Part shown: positions 15,610-54,297 of the stretch, piece by piece
How positions within the stretch are numbered: the stretch's first letter is position 1
Layout of the letters: the number at the start of each line of letters is the position of its first letter
Assembly (NCBI GenBank): GCA_028564705.1
Contig: JAPXFQ010000166.1
Coordinates: forward strand, 434,001-498,000
Direction of reading: 5' to 3'
Length of the DNA: 64,000 nt
DNA from: Apricaphanius iberus
Taxonomy: Eukaryota; Chordata; Actinopteri; Cyprinodontiformes; Aphaniidae
Notes under the pieces: model-generated
Seen by the model: only the letters and a program-made list of their open reading frames with translations
The model's database searches: none
What the model was told of the DNA's origin: nothing
Made by a program: the position numbers and the translations under genes

Positions 15610-15857
15610 TTTATTCTCGTTCACTTGAGTATGTGCAAAATTAAATCCATTCTAATCTTTTCTGTAGACTAAGCAACAATTCCCAGTAATCTCTGCTTCA
15701 CAGAAACACATTCCTGCATCATGTTCACCTCAAAACCGGAGCCATAAATAAGAGTGCAACCAAATTAAACTGGGGTCTCTTTTCACAGTGTTTCGTTTTG
15801 TTTTTCTTAAATGTTTTTCTGTCTTGTTTCCCCTCCACCGACAGCTCGGACAGCTGT
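15610..15857 (-). other. tmem9b: Probable tmem9b 3' UTR and poly(A) signal
   Basis: The sequence after the tmem9b stop (15858) continues to a minus-strand AATAAA, which reads TTTATT at 15610-15615 on the plus strand. If this signal is used, the 3' UTR is about 260 nt. Other signals further on are possible, so the end is a guess. Confidence 0.45.
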
Positions 15858-21039
<5,182 letters not shown>

Positions 21040-21185
21040 CTTTACGGTTCAGTCACGGAGGGCCTCCTTTAAAAAATATAAGGCCAATAAATGATCCGTC
21101 CAACAACGGAAAACACAACCTAACAAGTGACGCTGCTAGCCATCGAGCTAAACCGAGGATAAACACCTTCCCCGTCAGATGACTC

Positions 21186-21194
21186 CACTTCCGC
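21186..21194 (-). promoter_or_regulatory. ETS site in tmem9b promoter
   Basis: On the gene strand this reads GCGGAAGTG, one base from the classic CCGGAAGTG ETS site, about 150 bp upstream of the tmem9b ATG. Such sites are common in TATA-less housekeeping promoters. Confidence 0.5.
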
Positions 21195-21199
21195 ACTCA

Positions 21200-21209
21200 G
21201 TCACGTGAC
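21200..21209. promoter_or_regulatory. CLEAR/E-box palindrome GTCACGTGAC
   Basis: A perfect 10-bp match to the CLEAR element bound by TFEB/TFE3 (also bound by USF), about 160 bp upstream of the tmem9b ATG and beside the ETS site. Tmem9b is a lysosomal/endosomal membrane protein, the class of gene CLEAR elements control. Regulation is inferred; only the motif is seen. Confidence 0.6.
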
Positions 21210-21218
21210 CCGACATGT

Positions 21219-21264
21219 CTTGAGCAGCGCCCTAGAGATCTCCCTAGAGGGCGCTGTACTCAAG
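21219..21264. repeat. 46-bp imperfect palindrome upstream of tmem9b
   Basis: The left arm CTTGAGCAGCGCCCTAGAGA is mirrored by the right arm, which ends AGGGCGCTGTACTCAAG. The arms enclose GATCTCCC. The right arm also partly fits the CTCF core (CTAGAGGGCG). It could form a hairpin or be a paired binding site. Confidence 0.6.
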
Positions 21265-21461
21265 CCATAAGCATTCAAAGGTTGGATGGGAGCAATTTAT
21301 CATAAACCGTTCTGGTTTTCACCAAGTTTCACTGGTTCACCCTCTTGTTCTTCTTTTGTAATAATAGTTATTACAAATGTGGATTCAACATAGATTCAAT
21401 GTCCGTCTGCTATCTGGGGTGAAAAGGTCCTAGAGCATATTTTCTTGCACTATTATATAAA

Positions 21462-21710
21462 TAGGGATGCAACGATACTGCTTTTTTCAAACAATACCTA
21501 TACTTGGATTTGAATACTTGCCAAAACCGAGTACCAGTACCGATACTTCTACCACACAAACAGAATGCAATGAATTGGAAGATAGATTTTATTTTCCTTT
21601 CTGCTTGTTACAACAAATGATGGTGAATTAAATGGGGAAAAAATAGTAAAAATGAAAACTAAACTCAACTTTAAAGTGAAAAAGAAAGTTTCGGTTAACT
21701 TTTACCAATA
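21462..21710 (-). mobile_element. hAT-like MITE fragment (copy 1)
   Basis: Begins TAGGGATGCAACGATACTG, the same terminus as the right end (reverse complement) of the complete copy at 29797-30136. The other terminus is missing, so this copy is inverted and truncated; its far boundary is approximate. Confidence 0.65.
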
Positions 21711-22479
21711 AAAAAACAAACAAACAAAAATTTCCACATAACTGATTTGGGTTGATTTAGCAATAATGAATTTTGTTGAGTAAACTAAATTTAAACATGT
21801 TGGGTCAACCTAATAAGGCACAAAAAAAACCCAGAAGCAGATATACTCAAATTCAGAAAAGGGCCTCTGTTTTCTGAGGACCTGCACTAACCACTTTCCT
21901 ACACAATAACTCAAAAATGTTGTATATAATAATATATGGATATGACTTATTTTCCAGGGTTAACTAAAAAGTATTATAATATTATAAATACCTGCAAATT
22001 CCTTTTTTTTATGAAAAAAGAGAAGGAATTGCATTACTAAACCTTTGTAATCATGTTTAGTTAACACTGGAAATGAAGTTGTGCCTTACAGCAAAACCTG
22101 ACCTTTGTCAGGAGAATGTTTCTGTTTGTTAAACACTAATCTATGAATCATTCAGATTTGAAGGACTTCTGTACTAAAGGGATGACCTAGTGTCCTCTTG
22201 TCCAAATAAAACAAACGACTCAAATTTGATCTTTAGGCACTTAAAACAGAAAAAAAAATGAAGACGCCACATTTTGAAAGATTTGAAACTGTATTTTTGC
22301 ATCAACATTGCAATTCTCTCTTACACTGTTGGGGTTACACTGTTCTTTTGACGTCTTCCTATATTTTCTGAATTAGTCACTTTTACACACAGTTCATATG
22401 CATATTAGTGTATTTTGGGTGTTGCACATCTGATTACCATCCACTTGTATTTCCTTATTTTTTTATTTTCTAAAGATCT

Positions 22480-24511
22480 ACATATCAGCAGAGCAAGAGC
22501 TGTGTCAGGAAGGAGGCTGCATTATGGACGAATGGCCTTAATGTATGGGGCACCCACTCTACTGCGACACAACACCTTCCACCCTCTTTTTAATTTCTTA
22601 AACACAAAGTTCATTAAAAGTGTTTCACTGCAATCTACAAATGCTGCATTAAGAATGATCCACCTATTTCCTATTACATCAAACGACGACAGTCAATTAT
22701 TTCGCCAGTACTTTTTAGATAAAGTGAGTAATGCAAGGGTTAGCACTGGTCTTAAGCCGCTAGGAGTGCTTTCACCGTTGGCAAACCGCCCACCAGTTAT
22801 TGACAAATTCACGACAGTATCCCTGGTTGAACTGGTAGACTCAATGAAGTTGTCCTGCTGCGCCCCAGACATTCTAGCTAGTTTGTTTAAAAACAGGTTT
22901 TCTGTCATTGGTCCTTGTGTCCTTTCCATTGTTAATGCTTCTTTAGTTTTGGGTAAGGTACCAACATATTTTAAGAGCGCTGTTATTCAGCGTCTCCTAA
23001 AAAGAAAGCCAATTTGGATCCTGCTTGTTTTAGCAATTTTAGACCAATATCCAAGCTTCCATTTTTAGTAAAGCTTTTAGAGAAGGTGGTGGTTACACAG
23101 CTTATCACGGTTCTTAACCAGCATAAGGTTTTTGACCGATGTCAGTCAGGTTTCCGTGGTCTGCACTCCATAGAGAAGGCTCTTGTAAAGGTTACAAATT
23201 ATATTCTGGTCCAAAGTGATGCTGGTAAATGTATATGGAGTTCCACAGGGATCTGTTGTAGGACCACTGATATGTTAATTGTATTTATGCCCTCTTGTCC
23301 ATGTTTTATCTTACGATGCTTGACCTCTCATCAGTATTTGATACAGTGGATCATCACATCTTTATTGATAGGCTTGAATTTTCAGTGGAGGTAAATGGTA
23401 AAGCCCTTGAATGGCTGACATCCTACCTGTCAGGACGATCAGTCTTCCTAGCTTCATCTATATACAAATCGAAACCTGCAACTATTGTATATGGAGTTCC
23501 ACAGGGGTCTGTTCTAGGACCACTGTTGTGTTAATTGTATTTGTGCCCTCTTGTCCATATTTTATCTGCATTTCCAGATATTTCATACCATTGTTATGCT
23601 GATGATATTCAGCTTTATATGTCTTTTTATCCTAATGAACTACAGAATCTGTTAGATTGTCTAAATACTGTTAAAGCCTGGATGGTGGCAAATCTTTTAC
23701 AGCTAAATTAGCTGCTAAATTAGCAAAAAACAGAGGTAATTGTCTTTGCATCTGGGAAAAATCTCAATGCAATTACATCCTACTTGGATTCACCTGGTTT
23801 TTGTCCCAAATACCATGTTAAAAACCTGTGTATAACGTTTGACTCAGTTGTATATTTTGACACACATGTTGGGACATTGGTTAAGTCTTGTTTTTATCAT
23901 CTGTAAAATATTGCTGAGCTGACTATTGTATTCCGCCAGGAGATGGAAGTCTTGATCCATGCATTTGAGTCCTTAAGATTGGATTATTGTAATCTATTAT
24001 ATAAAGGTCTCCCTTGAGCTACAATGGATAATCTGCAGATGTTTCATAATGTTGCTGCAAGACTTTTAACAAGGTCCTCTAAGTTCTACCGTATTAACCC
24101 TATTCTTAAGGACTTCCATTAGCTTCCTATTAAATTCCGTGTTAACGTCAAAATCCTGGTCTTAACATGGAGGGCTCTTAATGGACTAGCCCCTGGCTAT
24201 ATCACAGACTTGCTGACTTTGTATACTCCAACAAGATCGTTGAGGTCAAGTAGACTGGATCTGTTGTCTATTCCCCCCTCCAGATTTAAAATAAAGGGAG
24301 ACCGCACTTTCTCTGTGGCAGCTCCAACACTGGAACTCTCTGCCGAACTCCCTCAGAAATGTGGACTTTATTATTGTTTTTAAGGCTTTTAAGTCCTACC
24401 TTTTTAACATGGCTTCTAATGTAATTGTTTAATATAGCCTGTTAAGCACTTTGTGACAGTTGTCTTGAAAGATGCTATATAGATAAAGTTTTACTTACTT
24501 ACTTACTTACC
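22480..24511 (+). mobile_element. L2-type LINE relic with reverse transcriptase
   Basis: Broken plus-strand frames read as a non-LTR reverse transcriptase: NFRPISKLPFLVKLLEKVV, LDLSSVFDTVDHH, SYLSGRS, VYGVPQGSVLGPLL and the catalytic CYADDIQLYM (near 23590-23625). Upstream, a 217-codon frame (22415-23068) holds the linker before the RT domain. The 3' end (GATGCTATATAGATAAAG) runs into a (TTAC)n tail at 24491-24511, a typical L2 ending. Several frameshifts and stops make it inactive. An 82-bp internal duplication is listed separately. The 5' endonuclease region is not visible. Confidence 0.85.
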
Positions 24512-25304
24512 TACTGCAAAAATGTCTTCTAGGAAGTTAGGGGCAATGAAGAACATTTGCACAGCAACTTTATTTCAGCTAAACCAGGCTGTTAAAATGT
24601 ATTTTGTGGAAAGGAATTAGTTTATTTTGTGCCAGATCATCTCAATAGAAAAGGAATAACAAAACTCTATTTAGGTATTAGTTGTAGGGGGATGCCAAGT
24701 TGCTTTTATTAATCTCCCAATAACCATTGTCACAGTTTGTTAATAACTAACTAAATAAATAATAGAGCTACAAAGTGAACTATGAAATCTTCAGTCTTTA
24801 TTTACAGCAAGTTAGATGTACAAAACTATAAAAATATACATACGTATCATCCAGGACAAGTGAACTGCTCAGCTGTATATTACAACATGTTTTGTTTAGT
24901 TTCTTCTATCAACATCGTTTTCATTCACTCTTTGTGTCTATTTAAGCTGTTAGATCACACCAAATCCTGTTTGAGTATTATCTGTTGAGGTCCTTTTATT
25001 ATGGATGCATAAAAAGCAGTAGTTATTCAGACACCATGAAAAACAAAACAAATACCAACAGCCTTTGCTGCTATACGCTATATGTTAGCATTTCACCAAA
25101 AAACTTTTTACACCATATACAAAATATCAACCAGAGTAATTGCTTTTGTGGTGGGACAAACTCTTTAGTAGTGCTAGTGGTCCACAAATGTTATTTGTGC
25201 TCCATTTGTTCTGGATATTTTTCTGCACTCTTTGCCCATGAAAGAAACCTACGTTAAAAGTAGTTACACTCTTTATATACAGTTTTGCTGACATTAAACA
25301 TTTA
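24512..25304. other. Intergenic, no gene seen
   Basis: AT-rich DNA between the LINE and the next Tc1 element. Two short plus-strand frames show no family resemblance. Confidence 0.5.
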
Positions 25305-25631
25305 CAGGTGAAACTCTAAAGATTAGAATACTGTGTAAAATTTCATTTATTTCGGCAATTCAAATTAAAAGGTGAAATTAATATATGGTATAGACTTGCT
25401 ATGTATAAAGCCAGATATTTCAAGCCTTTATTTGTTATAATTTTGATGGTTGTGGCTTACATCTTATAAACACATCAAATTCAAAACCTCAGAAAATTAG
25501 AATACTGTGAAAAGGGTCAACATTTTAGGCTCTATGTGTCACACTCTAATCAGCTAATTAATCTAAAACACCCGCAAAGAGTTCTTGAGCTTTTAAATGG
25601 TCTCTCAGTTTGGTTCAGTAGAAATCACAAT

Positions 25632-25969
25632 TAGGGAAGCACCAATACAGACACTGGTATTGGGTATCGGCCCTAATACCGTTTAATGTACTCGTATAGG
25701 TTAAAGTTAACTGAAACCATTAACCGATACTTAAAATATGGAAACACTGCAGTAATTTCACAGAAATTGTTATTTTTTTAACTTGGAATTTCAGTTTTGT
25801 GGTAATTTTTATTAATATCTTATTCTTCATATAATTTGGCCTCATTTGTTGTAACAAGCAGAAAATAAAATAAAACCTGCCTTTGGCATTGGTAGGCTAC
25901 TTGGTATCGGTAAGTACCTTGATCCAAGTATCGTATGGGTTTGAAAAAAGTGGTATTGTTGTGTCCCTA
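25632..25969. mobile_element. hAT-like MITE (copy 2), nested in Tc1
   Basis: 338 bp starting TAGGGAAGCACCAATACAG and ending GTTGTGTCCCTA. It is closely similar to the 340-bp copy at 29797-30136 in the same orientation. Flanking octamers ATCACAAT and GTCATAAT match at 6 of 8 positions, as expected of an aged 8-bp duplication. Confidence 0.8.
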
Positions 25970-26495
25970 GTCATAATCAAGGGGTAGACTGCTGACCTGA
26001 CATTTGTGCAGAAAACCATCATGAACACTTTCCATGAGGAGGGAAAGACTCAAAAGTTCATTGCAAAAAAAGTTGGACGTTCCCAAACTGCTGTATCAAA
26101 GCACATTAATGGAAAGTTATGTGGGGAAAAAAGAAAAGTGTGCACAAGCAGAAGCTATGCCCTCAGCTTGGAGAGGAAAAGGCCATTCAAATGTGTTGGG
26201 GACCTTCACAGAGTGGACTGAGGCTGGAGTTAGTGCATCAAGAGCCACCACACAATGAAGGATCCTGGACATGGGTTTCAAACGTCGTAATCATCTTGTC
26301 AAGCCTCTGCTGGTCTGTTGCTTAATGGTTCAAAGTCCTCTTCTCTAATGAGAGCAAATTTTGCATCTCATTTGAAAAACCAAAATCCCAGAGTCTGGAG
26401 TAAGAATGGAGAGGCACATAATCCAAGATGGTTGAAGTCTACAGTGTTTATTTGGGGAACCATGTCATCTGCTGATGTTAGTCCACTGTGCTTTA

Positions 26496-26679
26496 TTTTT
26501 TTTTCAAAGTTTTTTTTGGGCCACAGTGGGCTTTATTTGACAGTGGACAGATTTTTGATAGGGGAGAGAAGTGGAAGAAGACATGCCGCCAAGATCACCT
26601 GGAACAGGACTCAAACCGGACAACCATGAATGAGGCCTTACATGGGGCGCCCGCCCTAACCCCTACGCCACGTGACGCT
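26496..26679 (-). mobile_element. tRNA-derived SINE with perfect 12-bp TSD
   Basis: The direct repeats CACTGTGCTTTA at 26484-26495 and 26680-26691 are identical. On the minus strand the body starts with a tRNA-like head: an A-box-like TGGCGTAGGGGTTAGGGC and a B-box-like GGTTTGAGTCC. It ends in an A-rich stretch. This is a LINE-mobilised SINE inserted into the older Tc1 element. Confidence 0.82.
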
Positions 26680-27125
26680 CACTGTGCTTTAAGTCCAGCG
26701 TCAATCAAACCATCTACTAGGACATTTTGGAACAGTTCATGCTTCCTTCCACAGATAAGTTTTACTAAGATGTTGATTTTTTCCAGCAGGACTTGGCACT
26801 TTCCCACACGGCCAAAAATACCAAACCTGGTACAATGACCATGGGATTATTGCAATCATTTGCATGATTATACTTTTCAAGGGTCCAAAAATAATCTGTT
26901 TAAAATCTTAGTTTTATTGATTTCATGCAATATTTTGATTTTCTGATATTTTGAATTTGGGGTTTTCCTGTAAGCCATAATCATCATATTATTTAAAAAA
27001 ATACAGGCTCGAAATATTTTGCATTGCATGTGATGAGTCTATGTCATATATTAGTTACCCACTTTACATTGAAGAACTGAAATAAAATACATTTTGCAGT
27101 ATTCAAATTTTTCATGTTTTACCTG

Positions 27126-27557
27126 TATGTTTTCATCTATCACTCTTGTATTCCTTTATGACCAGATCAGGAGAAGTCCCATAAAGTCAGCATGCCACTT
27201 TAATAAGCAGAATTCCAGTGCAAAGATCTGCAGTTTGGATTTCAGTCCTGGGTTTAAAGTCTATAGGAAGCCATGAAGTCCATACAGACACATTTCCAAA
27301 CCAATGGAATATATCTGGATTCTTTTTAGAAATGCCATAGCAGATCAATAAACCATACATCTTCATAAGTCAGTCTTGAAACTTATGTCTAAAGTCTAGT
27401 TGATTGAATTAAGTCCCCTCAGTCAAGGAGCTGCTGTACTTTAGCTCAGAGGGGATAAAACAAACGACATAATCTTCACAAACAGGTCACCGATACTCTT
27501 ATCAGTGTCTGACTTGAGTTTGTTGTGAAAAATCCAGATCCTCTCTTTAAACAGCCT
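27126..27557 (-). other. scube2: Probable scube2 3' UTR
   Basis: The 430 bp between the scube2 stop and the Tc1 element. On the gene strand the best poly(A) signal is a weak ATTAAA near 27199-27204. No other exon is seen. Confidence 0.4.
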
Positions 27558-51158
<23,601 letters not shown>

Positions 51159-51307
51159 GGTGATGTGGTCCAAGTTTTAGAGGTCTCCTCAAAAGGACGC
51201 GGGCGCACTGAAGTCGTGACGGAGCGTCCGCCTCATTTTCAGTCTCGCCTGTCAATCCGCTTCACAACAGGCTTTAGAAAAGAGAAAGGAGAGGGCTACA
51301 GTCTGAG

Positions 51308-51308
<1 letters not shown>

Positions 51309-51366
<58 letters not shown>
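51309..51366. repeat. (GA)n microsatellite upstream of scube2
   Basis: Pure GA run; on the gene strand a (CT)n tract about 150 bp upstream of the scube2 ATG, in the 5' UTR or core promoter. Such tracts can bind GAGA-type factors. Confidence 0.9.
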
Positions 51367-51373
<7 letters not shown>

Positions 51374-51554
51374 TGGGGGGATGGGGGGTTTGCGTGTGCA
51401 TGCACGCAGGAGTAAAAAAAAAAGATGGGTACCTGGGAGCGACCATCTTTTACAAGCTGACTAAAGGGATTTTTAACAACTAGGTAAAATTTGGTCTGCT
51501 ATCGTGACAGTGTGGAGGTCCTGATTGATGATTGATGATGTGCCCTGGCTCCTT

Positions 51555-52235
51555 GGCCACAGGGATATCCCTTTGGCTGAATGGTTAGGCTACGTCCACA
51601 CTAAGCCGATAAGGTTATACGGGGAGTTAGACGCCTAATGTTATCAACTCAACATGAGCATTTACGCCCCGTTAAAGGTCCGTTTAAGGTCCCATGATTG
51701 CGCAATCCCATACCGACCTGTGCAAATACTGGGCATGCGCGAAAGACGCACGAAACACGCGTATAATCTACATGACACCAGCGCCTACATAATATATACA
51801 AGAAGCTCTACAGCACAGTACATATCTGCTTGTCCCGTTAACCGAAGAGAACAATAGCTGCTCAGAAGAAGAGAGAGTTTTTGGTGTGGACAGACGATGA
51901 GATCGATTTATTACTCTTCGCTGTTGTCTTTGTCTGTAGTGTCGTATTGTTATTGACGGAGCATTCATTGACGCCACTTCCTTTCATTATCCGGGGAAGC
52001 TGTCCACACTAGCTCGCTTAGCCGTTGAATTAAGATTTACACGGCTCTCTTACCCGGCTAATAGTTATCCGGCCACAGACATTAAATGACGCTGGGTTAG
52101 TGTGGACGATAGGGGGGTGTAGACTAAATATTTATACGTTTAAGGCATTATCTGGCTTAGTTTGGACGTCGCCTTAGTGTGCATGACTCTCACCCAGGAG
52201 TTGTGGGATTGAATCCCACCTGGGCCCTTGTTGTG
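51555..52235 (+). mobile_element. tRNA-derived SINE split by a MITE
   Basis: Reading across the MITE at 51588-52173 and one TTA copy rejoins a tRNA-like head. The A-box-like TGGCTGAATGG lies before it. After it come GTGCATGACTCTCACCCAGG and a B-box-like GGGATTGAATCCC. It is too diverged for a functional tRNA and is best read as a SINE head or tRNA pseudogene. Confidence 0.6.
51588..52173. mobile_element. Harbinger-like MITE with TTA duplication
   Basis: 586 bp between GGCTACGTCCACACTAAGCC and the inverted GGCGACGTCCAAACTAAGCC, flanked by TTA at 51585-51587 and 52174-52176. A 3-bp TTA duplication is the mark of PIF/Harbinger elements. There is no transposase. Confidence 0.8.
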
Positions 52236-52261
52236 TACCTTGCCACACTTTCATATTCTCC

Positions 52262-52493
52262 TGGAGTTAGATTAGTGAATAAAAAAACATTTTGGAACCA
52301 GCCCAGTCATTCTCCTGATGTGGCAGTAGTCTGTTTGCCAAAACTAATGTAAGTGAATGGGAACTACAAGCATGCTAGTAGATCCCATTCACTTACATTT
52401 ATTTATGCTAAGCTAAAGCAACCAGAATGCTGCCATATCAGGAAATGACTGGACCGGTTACAAAATGTTTTTTTTATTCACTAATCTAACTAT
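52262..52493. mobile_element. Inverted-repeat MITE
   Basis: GAGTTAGATTAGTGAATAAA near the left end is mirrored by TTTATTCACTAATCTAACTA at the right. The arms pair for about 80 bp, with an inner palindrome around ATGTAAGTGAATGGGA. Diverged relatives lie at 34930-35690. Confidence 0.65.
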
Positions 52494-52829
52494 ATAGGGA
52501 ATATGAAAACAGAAGAAAAAAATTACCTAGTGGTGAGAAATCCCTTTGAAGTCAAATTTCTGAGATTAAAGTGAGACAATTTTTTAGTATCCCTAATCCT
52601 CTACAGTAGAACAGTGACAAAAAAAAAAATTTGTCATGACAAAAGTAATACATGTTTGCTTTTCTTACATATAAGATATGCGTTGTAATACCTATATATT
52701 GAAAATATATCGAGGAAACAAGCAGATAAAAAAATTAAAATCAAAGAAGAGTACTTAAAAATGTTATAATAATTTAAAAAAAATAGGATCCCTTCTCTTC
52801 GGTAGTATTTTTTGGGGGGTTTCAAAGGT

Positions 52830-52950
52830 GTTTTTTGTATTGTATTGAGTTGCTTCTAATGTATTTATTGTTAATACTTTTGTCATTGCAGATACAGTAC
52901 TGCAAGATGATTTTCCATGCATTTGGATAATAAAGTTTTATCTTATCTTC
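52830..52950 (+). repeat. LINE 3' tail
   Basis: Ends GGATAATAAAGTTTTATCTTATCTT, a LINE-type tail with short repeats; only the 3' end remains. Confidence 0.5.
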
Positions 52951-53139
52951 CATTCTTTCCCAATTAAGTTGGCTACAATCACACAAGTGTCGACATCCTC
53001 ACTCAGCATTCTGAAGACTATAGCAGCTTTTGAGTCTAGTTAAGGAAGTTTTAAAATAATTTGAGATGAGTCATTTCTCTGTAGCCCCAGAGTCTACAAG
53101 TGAAGAGCATTTAAAGCAATCACCAAAATCCTCAGGTCT

Positions 53140-54140
53140 GTCCATCCAAAAAACACATGGAGCGCAGATTAAAGCATCCCAACATGAACAAAAAAAAAAC
53201 AGGAATTCAGGATTAGCGTTCTTTGTCTTAAACTGAATTATTCAGACTCTAGAATGGAGGACATGTTTGGCCTAAACTCAGTAAAGAATTTCAGGAGAAG
53301 ACCATTCTACAAAGAAACGTGGAGCCAGAAAGGTCGTGGTTTGGGGATTCTTTGCTGAAACAAGACCTTGACTCCTCCCTATGACAGAATCCACCATGAT
53401 TTCATATGTGTATCAGAGGCTGCTTGGAGAAAATGTGAGAGCACCCATGAAAATTTTGAGCTGAAGCAGAACATGAAACATGACAATTAACCAAAACATA
53501 CTAGCAAATCCATCAAGGACCTTCTGAGAAATTAGAAATTGAAAGACCTGGGCTGAGTCAAAGCACAGATCTTTACCTCATGGAAATGCTGCTGGTTGAC
53601 TCTTAATAGGAAATAAGAAACCCTTTACAGCTGATAGAGTGTGTGGAAAAACCTTCTTCAGATGTCAGAGACGGCGACTTGTAGGAGGCTAGAAGTAGAA
53701 CTCACTAAAGTTATTTAAACCGAACCATGTGATCTTAGCCATTGAGAGAGAAAATAAAAATCAGACATTTATATGTTAACATTTTGTTTAGTTGTTTTTG
53801 CGTATGTTGGCCTGCGATGCCCTGACAAATTGTCCAGCCTGAACCCCGCCTCCTGCCCAATGATTGCAGGTTATACTGACCAGATGGTTGCTCAGTGGTT
53901 CAACCTCCTCTTTTCAAATAAAAAAATAAATGAATGTGTGTGTCATTTAAAAATCCAGATCCAAGAGTCTGGAGGGGGATCAGAGGAGCACAGAATCCAA
54001 GTTCTGTGAGGTCCATTTGACAGGAAACATTAAAGTCTTCATGCTTTTCCTCCGCTGATAAGCTTTTTTTAGCAGGACTTGTCTACTTTTAAAAAAAGTA
54101 GCACAACCAATGGCTTCTTATTGAGTGGGTAAACCGCAAG
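53140..54140 (+). mobile_element. Tc1-like fragments, heavily decayed
   Basis: The stretch 53140-53700 resembles the catalytic half of a Tc1-like transposase gene (AGGTCGTGGTTTGGGGATTC and a CATACTAGCAAATCCA context), with no open frame left. At 53940-54140 is a piece of the same family as the Tc1 elements at 25305 and 56184 (CCAAGAGTCTGGAGG, AGCAGGACTTG). Between them lies a LINE-tail-like patch (ACCCCGCCTCCTGCCC). Confidence 0.55.
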
Positions 54141-54297
54141 TACATTAGCATAGTTTTCTGTATAAGTTGACGTTGGTTTTTTAAGAATCATTTTTGATTG
54201 TAATATACTTTTTGCCTGAAAAAATGAATTTGAGCTTTGATTCAATGTAAACAATGTCATTTATCATGAAAACTAGCACCAAAAAAATCCTCAAATA

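Larger units (their letters stand above)
25305..27125 (+). mobile_element. Tc1 transposon carrying two nested insertions
   Basis: Flanked by TA at 25303-25304 and 27126-27127. The left end CAGGTGAAACTCTAAAGATT and the right end in reverse complement (CAGGTAAAACATGAAAAATT) start repeats that remain alignable for over 100 bp. Plus-strand transposase pieces include QKFIAKKVGRSQTAVSKHING (helix-turn-helix) at 26050-26120. The body is frameshifted and dead. It has been invaded by a hAT-like MITE (25632-25969) and a tRNA-type SINE (26496-26679). The same family recurs near 53940 and 56184. Confidence 0.88.

Noticed and set aside
51252..51446. 64-codon minus-strand frame rich in Ser-Leu
   Set aside because: It is a translation of the (GA)n microsatellite and has no other support.
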